A DNA stretch of 64,000 nt from Helichrysum umbraculigerum (GCA_949592205.1 CATIUR010000004.1:4467001-4531000); one strand, 5' to 3'; counted from the stretch's first letter, positions 46,573 to 58,264 are shown. Program-made: numbers and translations. Notes: generated by a model from the letters alone, not told the origin.

Positions 46573-48960
46573 GGCGTATGGCATTCATTTGCTTGTTACC
46601 TAAGGGGAATCGCCTTCATTTAAGTTTTTATTTGCAAAAACTACGGGAAATGATAGTACATTAGGAGAATAAGCTTCACAATAATAAAGCTTAAGTCCTA
46701 AGTATGATATGGTAGTAGGTTCAAATAAAGTTGCTTTAGAACTACAGCGGTTCTATCAGGTATGTGTTTATATTTATTTGATTATACACCTATATCCACA
46801 AGTTATAATTTGTCTATTTTTAGTAAAATTTTAGATGGCTTCATCATATGATGTACTGGTAGGCAAATTATATGAAATTTTCTAAGTCTTAAGAATTTAA
46901 TTAACTACTTGTTTATTATTTTGTGTAACTATTCTATGATGTATGACATTAAGTCTTAAATGTTGAATGATGGTATTACCATACACTGTTATCATGCATT
47001 TTAATTAAAGTGACAAATAGTAGCAATATGGGTATTAATTTAATTACTGGTAACTATGTTGTACTATGTACAGAACTGAAACCTTTAATTAAATTAATAT
47101 TCTCAAATATATTTTGAATTATGCTAGAAGGAATCTTCTGTTGTACTACGTACAGACTTAGATAACATAGCATATTCAAAGTATGTTTGATATTTGTCTA
47201 ACCGTAAAAATTCAAGTGTATGTTATATGTTTCGAAAAGATACATCATTTAGTAACCGCTACCTTGAAAATTTAATGATGCAGTGTTATGTGTTTTACTT
47301 GAATTCTTCAGTATGTCATATAATAGGAAGCACTTGATAATACTCATACTAACAATAAAGAGTTTGCTTAGAAAATTGAGTATAATTTGTTTATGTGGAT
47401 CATAATACCGGTAATCGTCTTGAACTATCTATAATTAAAATATTCACTTTATGTGAGTAATGTATTTATTAATTATGCTATGTGGATAAAGGTACCTAAG
47501 ATATAGTTTTATAAATATAAATGTATAAATGATATATATAGTTGTAATTTTACAGTAATTTATTTGAATTTCATGAGGTATGAATACTACCAATCTGTTT
47601 AGACTTTTAAATGTATAATTAATTGCTTATTCTTTCTAATATGATCCCTAAGCAGATAAAATCTTATCTACATTGTATATTTACTTTGTTTCAAGTGTTT
47701 AATAAAATGGTACTTGATACCTATGTTTATGTAATTTTGTTTTATTTTTAATGTTTAATTTTTGTGTTATTTATGTTTACTCTTCGGAATTAAATCATAC
47801 TGTATCTTTTTGAGTTGAACAACGTGACAAATACAAGTGAAAAATAATTTTATTTTAGACTTGTAAAATATCGGGTTTTTATTTATACTTAGCATTAAAT
47901 TCGCGTTTTTAATTGTTTCTGCGAGTTGACATCAACTTGCGGATCCACTTGAAATCTTGCGGATCGGATAAAGGGTATAAAACAAAAGGTCAAACGAGTC
48001 AACAGATCACCGAATTCACATTACTCGCGAGTTCACTTCAACTTGGCGAATCCGCTTACAGGCGAAACGAGGCGAAAAAGTTATTTTCGTTTGATTTCGA
48101 TTTTACGAGTACGAGAACGAGTTTTTAATCCGAGGATTTTATTCACCTTTAGATTGCGAACATTTTGAGGTAAAATACAACGGATTTCACCGTTTCATTT
48201 ACGAGAAATCGAAGTTTTTATGCACTTAGGGTTTCGGTTTCAATTTTGAACGATTCACGATGATTAATGGATTGTTAGAACACGAATCCTTAGGATTAAT
48301 GTTAAACGAACCGTAATAGATGTGAATGTATCGTTTGATCGTGTTAAAACTAACAAAATCATCGATTTTAAGTTTAATCTTACGACGGCTGTTCATCGAA
48401 CGAGTTGAAATTTCGATTCAACTCGCAGCGAGTTGACTAGCGAGTTCATGAGATTAGTGAGTTGATCAATGTAGCGAGTTGATCAATGTAGCGAGTTGAT
48501 AAACAAAACGAGTTGAACTCAACTCGTTAGGCCAGTTTATGCGAGTCCAGTACTTAGAAAAATTTTATTTTTTAAAGTAGTGATATAAATGTTAAGACTT
48601 TTTAAGTAATAACTTTTATGAAATGGATTTGTGTTAATTCTTATATGATTATATCGAAAGTCTACTAATTTAAGAAGAAAATTAGTGGCGTGTCCTAATT
48701 TCACATTAGCGGTATAATTTTTAACGTTAACGACTTGAGATTTTTATTAAAATAACAAGTACCTAACGTGATTTAAATTAGACTTAAGACTTTTAGTTAT
48801 AAGTTAAATTTTTATATACGACTTGAGACTATTTTTGTAACAAGTTATATATAATTTCAAATTTAAACTAAGATGTTTGATGAATCTCTATTCATAATAC
48901 GTAATAGTTTAAATATTTTTAATTTGCTTTGAATTGTTGTTGTCATTTGTGTTTTTACAG
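46492..48960 (+). other. Spacer between pol and accessory gene, possible 5' UTR and intron
   Basis: Holds an A27 run (46544-46570), a strong 5' splice-site look-alike (CAG|GTATGTG, exon end 46759), AT-rich DNA, two clusters of TGCGAGTT-type motifs (about 47920-48070 and 48410-48545, the latter with a 17-bp unit twice) and a polypyrimidine tract with TTTTTACAG ending at 48960. An intron 46760-48960 is possible. No coding frame is recognised. Confidence 0.6.
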
Positions 48961-48962
48961 AT

Positions 48963-51900
48963 ATGGCTCGACAATTTGACAAAGGTCACAACATCCTTGT
49001 TGATCTGGATGTACGTGCAAAGGGAGCTAGCAAAGTAGCTCAGGTGCTTTCATTTTTGGCACGTTCACGTATACAGTATGCTGTTACAGCAAATCCTCCT
49101 ATTTCTCAGGCGATTTTGACTGATTTCTGGACGGGTATAGAGCATGACGAATCGGTCAATCCACCAGAGATTCGAGCAACGGTTGGTGGACAACCTGTTG
49201 TGTTCAGTGCTGGAAATCTCCGTGAGATTTTGCAGTTTGGTACAGAGGAACAAGAGAATGGGGATGTTGAGTATCCAATGGATTTCATAGAGGGAGCTAT
49301 CGGACGTATGGGTTATACGGGAGATAGACGCGGACGTCAGTTCCAGAAGCCTCTGGTCATTGGTCAGTGGAGGTTTCTATGGCACGTGATGAATACCGTT
49401 TTTGCACCGAAGAAGGGTGGTTTTGATGAGTTAAGCCCTGCTATTCTATCGGCTGCACTGTCCCTGGTTTACAATAAACCATACAGTTTCTGTGATTACA
49501 TTTTTGGAGAGATTGTAAGACAGATATCGGGTTCTGTTCGATCACGATTTATGGTTTACCCACGTTTTTGTATGCTGATTATTAGAGCTCGTCTACCAGA
49601 GCTTATTATTCCTGAGCCACACTTGCGTGTAGATACTATTGGGCTCAGAGGGTATAATGCTATGTTTCAGCAGACTGTGAGAAGAGAAGGGCTTGTGAAG
49701 CCTGAGGAGCGAGATCTTTTTGGATATATTGTTGATCCGAACTACGTTGCACCGCCAAATCATGGGTGGTTAGACGTAGCTCCTGCTGCTGCTGCTGCTC
49801 CTGCTGAAGCTGATGTGGTTCATCATGAAGATCCACAAGAGCTTTTAGAGGACGTTTTGGAACAACCTGCACATGCTGGGGAACAGGTGAACCCAGATGT
49901 TGCTGCTCAGGTAGTACAAGAGGTGTTGGAGCAGAATGATGATGCGACAAATCCATTGCTCCAGGATATTGATAGTTATTTTGCACCACCTGAGGTAATC
50001 TGTTACTTATGTAATAATATAGATGCTTAGTTGATAGATTGTTTTTATTGATCATAGATGCATAATATTATTATATAATGATTCTGATATTAGATATTTA
50101 GTAAATTGGATATTATTTCTGATTTTAAAAATATAAATATCATTATACGAACAGGAAGCTGAAGCTGAGGCTGCACATCCAGAAGTTATATTACTTGAGG
50201 ATGAGCAGATACAGCTTGATAGATCAGTTGTTGTACCAATTGAGGTATTATATCTGATTAATCTTAAATATATAGAACTTGTATGATAGAGCTTACGCTA
50301 ATCATAAATGTTTAATATATTTAAAATTTAGGATCCTGTTAGATCATCTAGAGGTCGTGATGGTGAGACGGCTTCAGATGAAGTTTCTGACAATACACCT
50401 TCTCCTCCTCCATCTGCTTCTGAAAAGAAGAGGAAGGGTAAGAGTATTCTGGAGGAAGATACTGAGGAAGTTGAGATTCCTTTGATGAAGCGTCCGAGAA
50501 CGCTTACAATTCGAGAAGGTTAGTATTAATTAAAGTTAAATAATCTTAACTTGTTGTTTATCAGGAGTTGAACTGAGACAGTTAATTCTGTATACAGTTT
50601 CTCAGGATACACCACAGGTAGAGATGGTTGCACCGGTGGTTACGGAATCGATGTCTTTACCGCTTCAAGTATGAGATATAAATTCTATAACTATGAGTGT
50701 TATGCAATTAATTAGAGTTTGAGACAGAGTAATCTGTAACAATAACTGATTTTAATTGTGTTTAACTTTACAGCATGAGGTTGCTGATTTAGTTCGTGGA
50801 GCTAATTTTCCGACGAACAAAGCAGCTAGATTTGCGACAAGTTTGCTTACGCAAGCTTTGTCTCAACCTCATACACCGCTTACCAGAGACTGGCATATTG
50901 AGTCTCTTACACCGCCTGGACCAAGAACGATACCTGTTACTCCAACGACTGATGCAGAAAGGATTACATCCTTAGAGTCGAGGGTAAAGGATTTGGAGAA
51001 GCTTACTTCTCAGATTCCAGAGCTGGTGTCGAGCAATCTTCTTCTTTCACAACAGATTCTCAAGCAGAGTGAATCGTACAATCTGTTGATGAAGACTCAT
51101 GAGACGTTACTTGCGGACTTCAATGTACAGAGACTGAAGTTATCTTCTTTGGAGAGTCTGGTCTTGAGATCACATTCAGGACAGTCTACTCAGGGGGAGA
51201 TATTGGTATATCTGGAGTCTTGCAAGGAAAATGAGTTGAAGAGGAAGAGAGATTCAGACAAGGACGATGATCCCAATGCACCGAGTGGTGAGCAGACTGG
51301 TCCTTCAAAGACTAGTGAGCAAGCTACTATTCAGGGGGAGTCTGGTGCTGGTGCTAGTGGTTCTGGAGCTGGTACAAATGCTGATAAGACTGCACAGGTT
51401 GATACAGAAGCTGGTAAGATAGCTTAGTATTAGCATAGTGTAGTAATTATTGGTAGTAATTTGTACAGAATAATTGTAACTTAATATTGTGATAATATAT
51501 TCGGCTTGAGATTTGTAATTACAAGTTAAATGTATTAGATATTGTTAAGTTATTTGATTTTATAAATGTTAAGATAAAATAGTGATCGAAAGACTTCCGA
51601 CTCATTGAGTAGTCGAGCGGCGTGTTCCGATTAATTTCGGCGGTCAAAATTTTATGACAACATATGCATTTTAGACTTGATTATGGACTTAAGACCATAA
51701 GGTATATAAGTAATTAGCAAGTTAAAAATGTATTCGTATTAACTAGACAAATGATATATAATTTAAAGGTTAAATTGATAATGAATGAGATCAATTAACA
51801 CTTGGAATTATATAAGTTGATTAATAGTAAATTTAAATGTTTGGTGATTATTCACAATGCATTAGAATTTAAAATTAATTAATATTTGTTAAGTAGACTT

Positions 51901-53106
51901 AAGAAATTTTGGATTGATTCAGGGTAATCAATAAAAGATTTTATAAGTTATATGTAAATTGCGTTTATATGTTAGGTTAAAATATACAAAAGAATTAATA
52001 AAGAAATTCTTAGATTGGTTCAGGGAAATCAATAAAGAATTTGAATTATTAATATATTTGTATTTAAATGTTTTTTTCTAGGAATGGAAATGCTTGATCT
52101 ATCTGAATCGGAAGATGATATTTTTGATGAGATAGATGAAGACATTGATTTTGATCTTGAGGATGGAGAATTTCTACCACCTACAGATTGGACTGCTGTA
52201 CCTGAGAATGTGCAAGACATGGGTGTAGATCTAGATGCAAACATTGATGAACACCATGTGAGCCCATCTAGGACAGAAGTTGTTATTGAAAATGAGCAAG
52301 GTCCAACAATTGTCAATATAGATGAAGATATTGATGATTCAACCTCTGATGAAGAAGAAGAAGTTCTTGTTCAAACCAAGAATCCTGCTGTTGTACTTAG
52401 GAAACTTCCAAAGAAGAAGAAGAAGATTGGAATTTCTGAAGTTGATGTTACGAAAAAGCGTGTACCACGTAAAGGGATTATTGGTTGGTACTTTGACTCA
52501 GAACTAAAGCTTTTTGCGATCAAAAGGTTTGACGGAGTTCAATATTTTGAAAGAAAGCTTGCAGTTTTTAGTACTCTACCACGTTATGAAATACGTGATT
52601 TGGCTAGATTAGAGATTAACAACCCAAGTCGTGATGATTATGCTGATCGTGTTGAAAGAATCATTAGACATGAGGTTGGTACGAATAAGTTTGTTCAGAT
52701 TAAGCCAAGAAAGGGAAAGACTGTGAAGTTACAAGAGAGAAGTCAAAGAACAGGAAGAAGAAGAAGGAAGAAAGTTTATCCAGCTGTTAGATGCATACAG
52801 CAGATTCCACTGAAGACAATGCCACAAGATATTCTGGGAAATATGAAGAGTTGGCACGTGGATTCAGGAACTGGAGAAGCTGTTATGGTTGAAGCTGATG
52901 ATGAGGTTGAAGGTGGTGAAAGAGAAATCTTTAGAGTTTATGATCATCGACACCTGATGAATATGTCGAGAAAAGATCTGTTAAAGTTAAACGAGAACAG
53001 AATTTTGACGACTATTGAATGGGCTGATTTAGCAAGAGATTATCAGTTGATGGTTAAAACTTGTATCAAGATGAAGATTTACGCAGGAAGTAAGATTTAC
53101 AAATGA
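48963..53106 (+). CDS. Intron-containing accessory gene of Copia A (six exons, 1014 aa)
   Basis: Exons: 48963-49994, 50155-50244, 50332-50518, 50598-50668, 50774-51413, 52082-53106, all with GT..AG introns of 160, 87, 79, 105 and 668 bp and phases 0, 0, 1, 0, 1. Joined length is 1015 codons with the stop. An acceptor (TTTTTACAG) lies two bases before the ATG. Residues 1-344 (MARQFDKGHNILVDLD, VIGQWRFLWHVMNTVF, FMVYPRFCMLIIRARL) resemble a protein I recall from Copia elements of Asteraceae. Exon 3 has basic clusters (EKKRKGK, KRPRT); exon 5 has a coiled coil (about residues 518-595); exon 6 has an acidic start, basic RTGRRRRKK and the conserved GGEREIFRVYD. No signal peptide or membrane segment is seen, so it is not an obvious envelope. 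If exon 5 is not spliced, translation stops at 51425-51427 and gives a 677-aa form. Function unknown. Splicing is deduced from sequence and conservation with Copia B, not from RNA data. Confidence 0.78.
51414..52081 (+). other. Last intron of the accessory gene, possibly regulated
   Basis: Donor G|GTAAGATAG lies just before an in-frame TAG; acceptor TTTTTTTCTAG. Retention would end the protein at 677 aa, removal fuses it to a further 341 residues. Copia B has the same donor sequence, stop and phase with an intron of 674 bp. Confidence 0.75.
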
Positions 53107-53148
53107 AGACCAAAGACAGCGTGAAGATAAAGACGCTAGAGCTATTGT

Positions 53149-53160
53149 CAAGGGGGAGTC
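53149..53160 (+). promoter_or_regulatory. Polypurine tract of Copia A
   Basis: CAAGGGGGAGTC directly before the 3' LTR, 42 bases after the accessory stop codon. Confidence 0.9.
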
Positions 53161-53738
53161 TGTTGAGACATAGATTGTGACAACAGATCTAGCTTGATAT
53201 AGGACTAGTGTAATTATTATTACGTTTGTATATTGGTTTAGATTTGTAAATAAATATTTGTTTTGTTAGTGATATTCGTTAAACATATTGTTTTGTTAAG
53301 TTAGACGAATAATTAAATACGAAATAAATACGTTTGCTGCGAGTCGAGTTCTCAGGTCGCGAGACTAACGAGCCGAGATGAGAACTGAACTCGTGGAGAT
53401 CAGTAACGAGTCGAGCTCCGAGTTGGGCTTGGGCTGCGAGTTGGACCGAACTCGCAGGCCCATGCGAGCCGAGCCGAGACAAAATATAAAAGGTTTTTTC
53501 AATCGTGAAAAACCTTAACACGTAAACACTTTTGGCATACTTTCTGATCTGCGATTCCAGCAAACCAGAGAAGAACTAAACCTAAGGCTAGGCTTTGATG
53601 ATTCGTTGTTTAAAGCTAAGTCTAGTTAAACGCAATACGAACATATTCGTTGTTAGTAAGATAACACCGTATTGAGGGATTCCGCACCTTAATACTACAG
53701 ATAACGAAGTTATCGATCCTAAAACTAGGGGACTTACA
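53161..53738 (+). repeat. 3' LTR of Copia A
   Basis: 578 bp, read as identical to 39204-39781. Followed by the target duplication ATATC. Confidence 0.95.
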
Positions 53739-53743
53739 ATATC

Positions 53744-55586
53744 ACACCCCTAGTTGTAAAGCAGTGAAAATGGGGCTATGAAACTCACCTGAGTCTTGAA
53801 GTGTTTAATTTAGTAAACTTGAAGTAATTAGCGGTGAATTGATGTCCAAAGGCTTGAAACCTGAATGTGTCCACGACACTTGAATTGTTATTAATTGTAC
53901 CGGTATCTCGAAAGACTACCATTTAAATCGTTTGTTTAACTTGATGTCCAAATTACCCCGATTTGGTTGATTGTATTGTTACAAGTTACTACGACTTGTT
54001 TGATTGTGAATTAGGTTTTGAAAATGTATACGGCCCGTTGGTGATTGTTTGAATTTAAATATGTTAATGTTCTCCTTATGTCTCAAAGTGTTAACCCTGA
54101 AAAGTAAATTCCATTATGACTGAAAAGTTGTATCGTGTAAGCGTTTTGAAGTTGTACAAGTTTGACACTTGTTGTAAAAATGTGTTTACGGAATCTAAGT
54201 ACGGGGGTCCGGGGGCAGCGCCCCTGGTTAGCGGGGTCCAAGGGGCAGAGCCCCTGGCTGGGGTCGAGCTGCCAGGTCAGCTTGGAAAATTTTTATTTCT
54301 ACTATATTGCTTTAAGGAAAAACGCATCAGGACTTGAATTTGGGTGAAATCAAGTGATAAAATTTCGAGCCTCGACACTTAGTAAAAATCTGTGTTTTTG
54401 AGGTTCTGGTTTGTGCGACGTTGGGTGCGACGTTGGGTGCGACGTCGCAGATCCGGACTGCGACGTTGGGCACGGCGTCGCTATGTGCGACTTTCGCAAT
54501 TTAATGCGACGTTGTGCGTGGCGTCGCTATAGGCGACGTAGTTGATTTCTGCGACGTTGGGGTTTACGTCACTAAGTGCGACGTCCGCAATTCAATGCGA
54601 CGTAGAGTGCTGCGTCGCTATATGCGACGTTGAGGATTTGTGCGACGTAAGTCGCTACGTCGCATTTACGCCAGGCCAAATGCGACGTACGGGATCTGAT
54701 CGGAGTTTCGACTTCAAAAACGTATTTTTCGGCCATCGATCGGTCTAATATTTTTACCCAACCCATTTTAGGACATTACAAGGTTATACAAACAACTAGC
54801 AAGTTATAAAACTTAAAAACGAGAGTTTTCGGAGTTGTGTCGGAAACTTACAAATCGCCGAAATGAAATTCCGGAAAGATAGAAATGTAGATCGGAATGC
54901 GGTGAGTGTTTTCTTCCAAACGAGTATGACGATCCAAGGTCGATTGAGGTGCTTATTTTTGTGATTAGTGAGTTTTTGTGAGTTTGGGTTTTTGAGAGAA
55001 AAGAAAAGGAAGAGAGAGAGATAAATGAGAAATGAAAGAAAGAAAATGGTGGGGAGGTGGTTAAGGGATCACCTCCCATTTTCAGTCCGCGCACTGCGCT
55101 CCGTGCGGTGTTCGTTTACTCCGTCGTTTGAACGTTAAATATTTATTTTCTATGTTTTAATATACGTTTTAAAATGCGAATAATTATTCAGTATTTTTGT
55201 TGAAGTATTTTACTAACTTTTTAATAATTACATTATGAAAGGTGAATTGTTTCGTTTTGTTTGCGCAATTACATTTTATTCGCGTTTATATAAATTGTGT
55301 GATAAAACTTGAATACTAAATATTATTGACATAATATTTTTAAGTACAATAACGTTATAAAAATCCTGGTATTATTTAAATAAATTGTTCACCAACGTCC
55401 GTATTTATTGTATCGAAATTCATTCGATTTGAAACTTGTACGATTTAAACAAACCGCATAGTTGTAGATATATATTCAACAATATATATAATAATTGATA
55501 CATTAATTAGCCTAACACAGAACTAATTACATGTAATAAAGCTCGATTAGGCACTAAATTCTAGTCCTAAATTGACGGTTGTCACA
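53744..55586 (-). repeat. 5' LTR of the chromovirus, outer part
   Basis: Resumes the LTR after Copia A and matches 31688-33532 with few differences. It contains the GGGGTCC units (54202-54273) and GCGACGT array (54414-54689). Ends GGTTGTCACA before the target duplication GTTGT. Confidence 0.95.
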
Positions 55587-56800
55587 GTTGTGTTCTCTAG
55601 GTTGAAACAAATCATAAGAGACACGGAGCGTAGGATTAGAGATAGGTTAGATTCATGTTTATCTGTTATATATCTTTGAGAGAACTTTCGGGATATCTAT
55701 GATCTGATTGTTGGTTATCTGCTATGCTTAGGATTATGGTGTTCTGTTATGTGTCACCCTATTGCATGTTCTTGTTTGATTGTTGCCATAGGAATGATGC
55801 ATGCTAGAGTTATCCTCCTGGTTCATATCAGTAACTGTATGATTAGGTTTTCAGACACAGAATATTGGTTTACACAGTAGATTAACATGCATGGAATAGT
55901 TGTGATGATTTATATCTGTAATGCTGAACAATTTAACTGATCGTTAGCCTGACTATCCCAACTTGGTCCGCGGGATTATCCCCGTTCGTGTTCTTGTTCA
56001 ATCAACAATTCACGCTACGATACAGACGTATCTGATGACTGTGACTGGGGACCAGGATTCGAGGATAGTCGTCGGTTAAATTGGTCTGTACATTTGGGAG
56101 AACTTCCGGTGTATTTGACTTCTATAACTGCTATCCACGTGACATGTTATTTATCTGATTGCGGACAACTCTACGTTAGATATTTAATAGGCTCATAGTT
56201 GTAGCTCATTAGGATATAGGAAATCTGCGAAAGTAATGTGGAACCCTAATTAGTGTAACGGAAAAACCGTAAAACGCCCTATTACTTGGTATAGTGCTGG
56301 AAACACCAATTGGTGGAGTACAAACGTATGGAAGCCGCGGAACGGTCGTAGGTACAATACTTTGCATTAATTATGTTTCTATTTTTTCCGGATTAGTCAT
56401 TACATCTAGTAGCCTTACCCTTGACTATTCATCAAAAACACATAACGAAATCATAGTAAACACTCGCTTATCCTCTGTTGACCGAGTCTCCGTACAAACC
56501 TCTTTTATTTTATTTTCTTTATTTAAATTAGTAATTAGTTATAAAAACCAAACCTATCCAAAAGCTTTTAAAAACCCTAGCTAGATTCCCAAAGATAATA
56601 AAACTTCCTAGACTCCCATGCCCGTTGTAGTTTGAAGAACGACACCTGAGTCATACATACCACTTACTGCCCTTTTAGGTATGTTAATAGTATACAGCTT
56701 AGGATTCCCCTGCTCTATAAATTTAAACCCTGTCCGCGCGTCCTGGTTGGTTGGTTCAACGACCGGATTAAAACCCGTCCGACACCCGGGAGGCACGACA
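55587..56800 (+). repeat. Athila/Tat-type 5' LTR, second part
   Basis: Continues the LTR broken at 30950 (the first five bases are the chromovirus target duplication). It ends CACGACA, six bases before the Asp-tRNA PBS. No gene is seen in it; short frames on either strand have no domain. Confidence 0.75.
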
Positions 56801-56806
56801 AGCTTT

Positions 56807-56824
56807 TGGCGCCGCTGCCGGGGA
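56807..56824 (+). promoter_or_regulatory. Primer-binding site of the Athila-like element, tRNA-Asp type
   Basis: TGGCGCCGCTGCCGGGGA is the well-known Athila/Tat primer-binding sequence, usually TGGCGCCGTTGCCGGGGA. Confidence 0.92.
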
Positions 56825-56994
56825 CTACAATGACCGATTTTAGGAATTTTGTTATCTTAGTTATTTAGCGATCCTTACGGAAGATCAATATCATCCGGAA
56901 GTTACAGTTTTTATCCCTAGGTTAGTTTTTTTTAATTTCCCATCCTTAGTTAAACCTATCCTTTCCAAAACCCTATTTTCTTCTAAAACAAGTT

Positions 56995-57571
56995 ATGGCG
57001 AATCGTATCACTCTCGCCTCATCAACCCAACCACTGCTAGATGGACGAGGAGGACCAATCGTATCACCAACCGACGAAACCATTGAAATCAGACCACACT
57101 TCATTAAATTACTTAAATCTCAGTGTCAGTTTCATGGTCTTTCGGTTGAAAATCCAAACGCCCATCTTAACAAGTTCATCAACCTTTCCGACTCTTTCGA
57201 ACAAACCGGATCCAGTGTCAAAGTCACCCGACTTCACCTGTTTCCTTATTCTTTAGCTTTCCGAGCTCAGACATGGTTTTATGAACTCGAACCCAATTCG
57301 ATTCATACATGGGAGGAGATGGCTACTAAGTTCTTAGCCAAGTTTTTCCCTCCGTCCCTACAAACCAAGCTCAAAAATGAAATCATTAACTTTCGTCAAG
57401 AAACTACTGAATCATTAAGCTCAGCTTGGGAACGCTTTAAGAATATGCTTGGAAGATGTCCGAATCATCAGTTGGCTGAAACGAATCTGGTCTGCACATT
57501 CTACAACAGTCTGAATCCTCATCCCCAACAAACCCTCGATACTGCTTCATCCGGAAATTTCATGCTACATA
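56995..57571 (+). CDS. gag: Athila/Tat-type Gag, N-terminal part, interrupted by Copia C
   Basis: MANRITLASSTQP, then IRPHFIKLLKSQCQFHGL, ENPNAHLNKFINLSDSF, RLHLFPYSLAFRAQTWF, ATKFLAKFFPPSLQTKL and SLSSAWERFKNMLGRCPNH match the retrotransposon Gag capsid domain of Athila/Tat elements almost motif by motif. It would form the particle core. The frame is intact for about 192 codons until the LTR of Copia C begins inside it at 57572; the apparent continuation to 57612 is LTR sequence. The rest of this element should lie beyond the right edge of the window. Confidence 0.9.
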
Positions 57572-57579
57572 TGTTGGGT

Positions 57580-57925
57580 CAAAACTGTTTCAGGTCTGAG
57601 TTGAAGTTCTAATGAGAAGACAGAGTATAAGTGATTAAAACTGTTTGCTTTGAAGGTTAAAACTGTCTTTATGAAGTTACAACTGATAGAAGAAAACTGA
57701 TGAGAAGACAAGTGTTACAACTGATTGAAGATAGATTACAACTGATAGTTATGTGTCTGTAAGTAGTTAAAACTGCTTATGTATTAGTAACTGTTAGTTA
57801 TATATGAAACAGTTAACACTGATTATATATTTGTACTTGGTCGTATATTACAATTGAAGCAGTTACCACTGAATGTGTAACAGTTACAACTGTTTACATC
57901 AGAATGGTAGTTAAAACTGTTTATG
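57580..57925. promoter_or_regulatory. AACTG/CAGTT motif array (MYB-core-like) in the Copia C U3
   Basis: At least a dozen units, mostly GTTAAAACTG or GTTACAACTG, some as palindromes (CAGTTACAACTG), in about 345 bp upstream of the TATA box. The MYB type II/I core (CNGTTR, complement YAACNG) fits them. Binding is inference. Confidence 0.6.
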
Positions 57926-58003
57926 ATTTTGTGATAAGTATGAGTCGGTTATGGAAGTTATTTTATTCCATATTTGTAGGAGATTGTATAGGACTCTATA
58001 TGT

Positions 58004-58011
58004 TATAAATA
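58004..58011 (+). promoter_or_regulatory. TATA box of the Copia C LTR
   Basis: TATAAATA in the context TGTTATAAATAGAG, about 80 bp downstream of the motif array. Confidence 0.75.
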
Positions 58012-58264
58012 GAGATCCTTTAGACCTAGATAGGTTAATGATTTTTGCGCAGCTTCAAGGTTTTCTGTAACCCTAATACATCAAGTGTATTCGTCTTATA
58101 TCATTAATAAGATTGAAGCTATCGGTATATTATTGTGTTCATTAAATTAATTAATATTCATTGATCTTCTTAATATTATTGAGTGTGATTCCGCAACTTC
58201 TCAATAATATATTCAAAGCTTATTACGTAAGATTGTTTATTAAGTTAAAATCTGACAAGTAAAG

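Larger units (their letters stand above)
39204..53738 (+). mobile_element. Copia A: young 14.5-kb SIRE-like Copia element with accessory gene
   Basis: 5' LTR 39204-39781, PBS 39784, gag 40242-43058, pol 43033-46491, spacer, spliced accessory gene 48963-53106, polypurine tract, 3' LTR 53161-53738. Target duplication ATATC is at 39199-39203 and 53739-53743. Both LTRs are 578 bp and read as identical. Gag, Pol and the accessory gene have no stop or shift that I can see, so the element may be competent. A long Gag with two zinc knuckles and a large 3' region suggest the Sirevirus/Maximus branch, but the 3' gene is not an obvious envelope. Confidence 0.95.
30951..55586 (-). mobile_element. Ty3/Gypsy chromovirus (Tekay-like), interrupted by Copia A
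   Basis: Coding strand is minus. The 3' LTR is 30951-33532, then polypurine tract, gag-pol 33568-38013, and PBS 38451-38463. The 5' LTR is split into 38467-39203 and 53744-55586 by Copia A. Target duplication GTTGT is at 30946-30950 and 55587-55591. Without the insertion the element is about 10.1 kb and the LTRs are 2582 and 2580 bp. A chromodomain at the end of pol and the gag type point to a Tekay/Del-like chromovirus. Only a few LTR differences are visible by eye, so it is fairly young, but its integrase is inactivated. Confidence 0.95.
57572..58257 (+). repeat. 5' LTR of Copia C
   Basis: TGTTGGGTCAAAACTG to TCTGACA, 686 bp. TATAAATA box at 58004-58011. A dozen or more AACTG/CAGTT motifs lie upstream of it. 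Confidence 0.92.

Noticed and set aside
48963..53106. Accessory region as an envelope-like gene of a Sirevirus
   Set aside because: No signal peptide, membrane segment or Cys-rich ectodomain can be read in any exon. The position is right for env but the protein is acidic and basic with a coiled coil.
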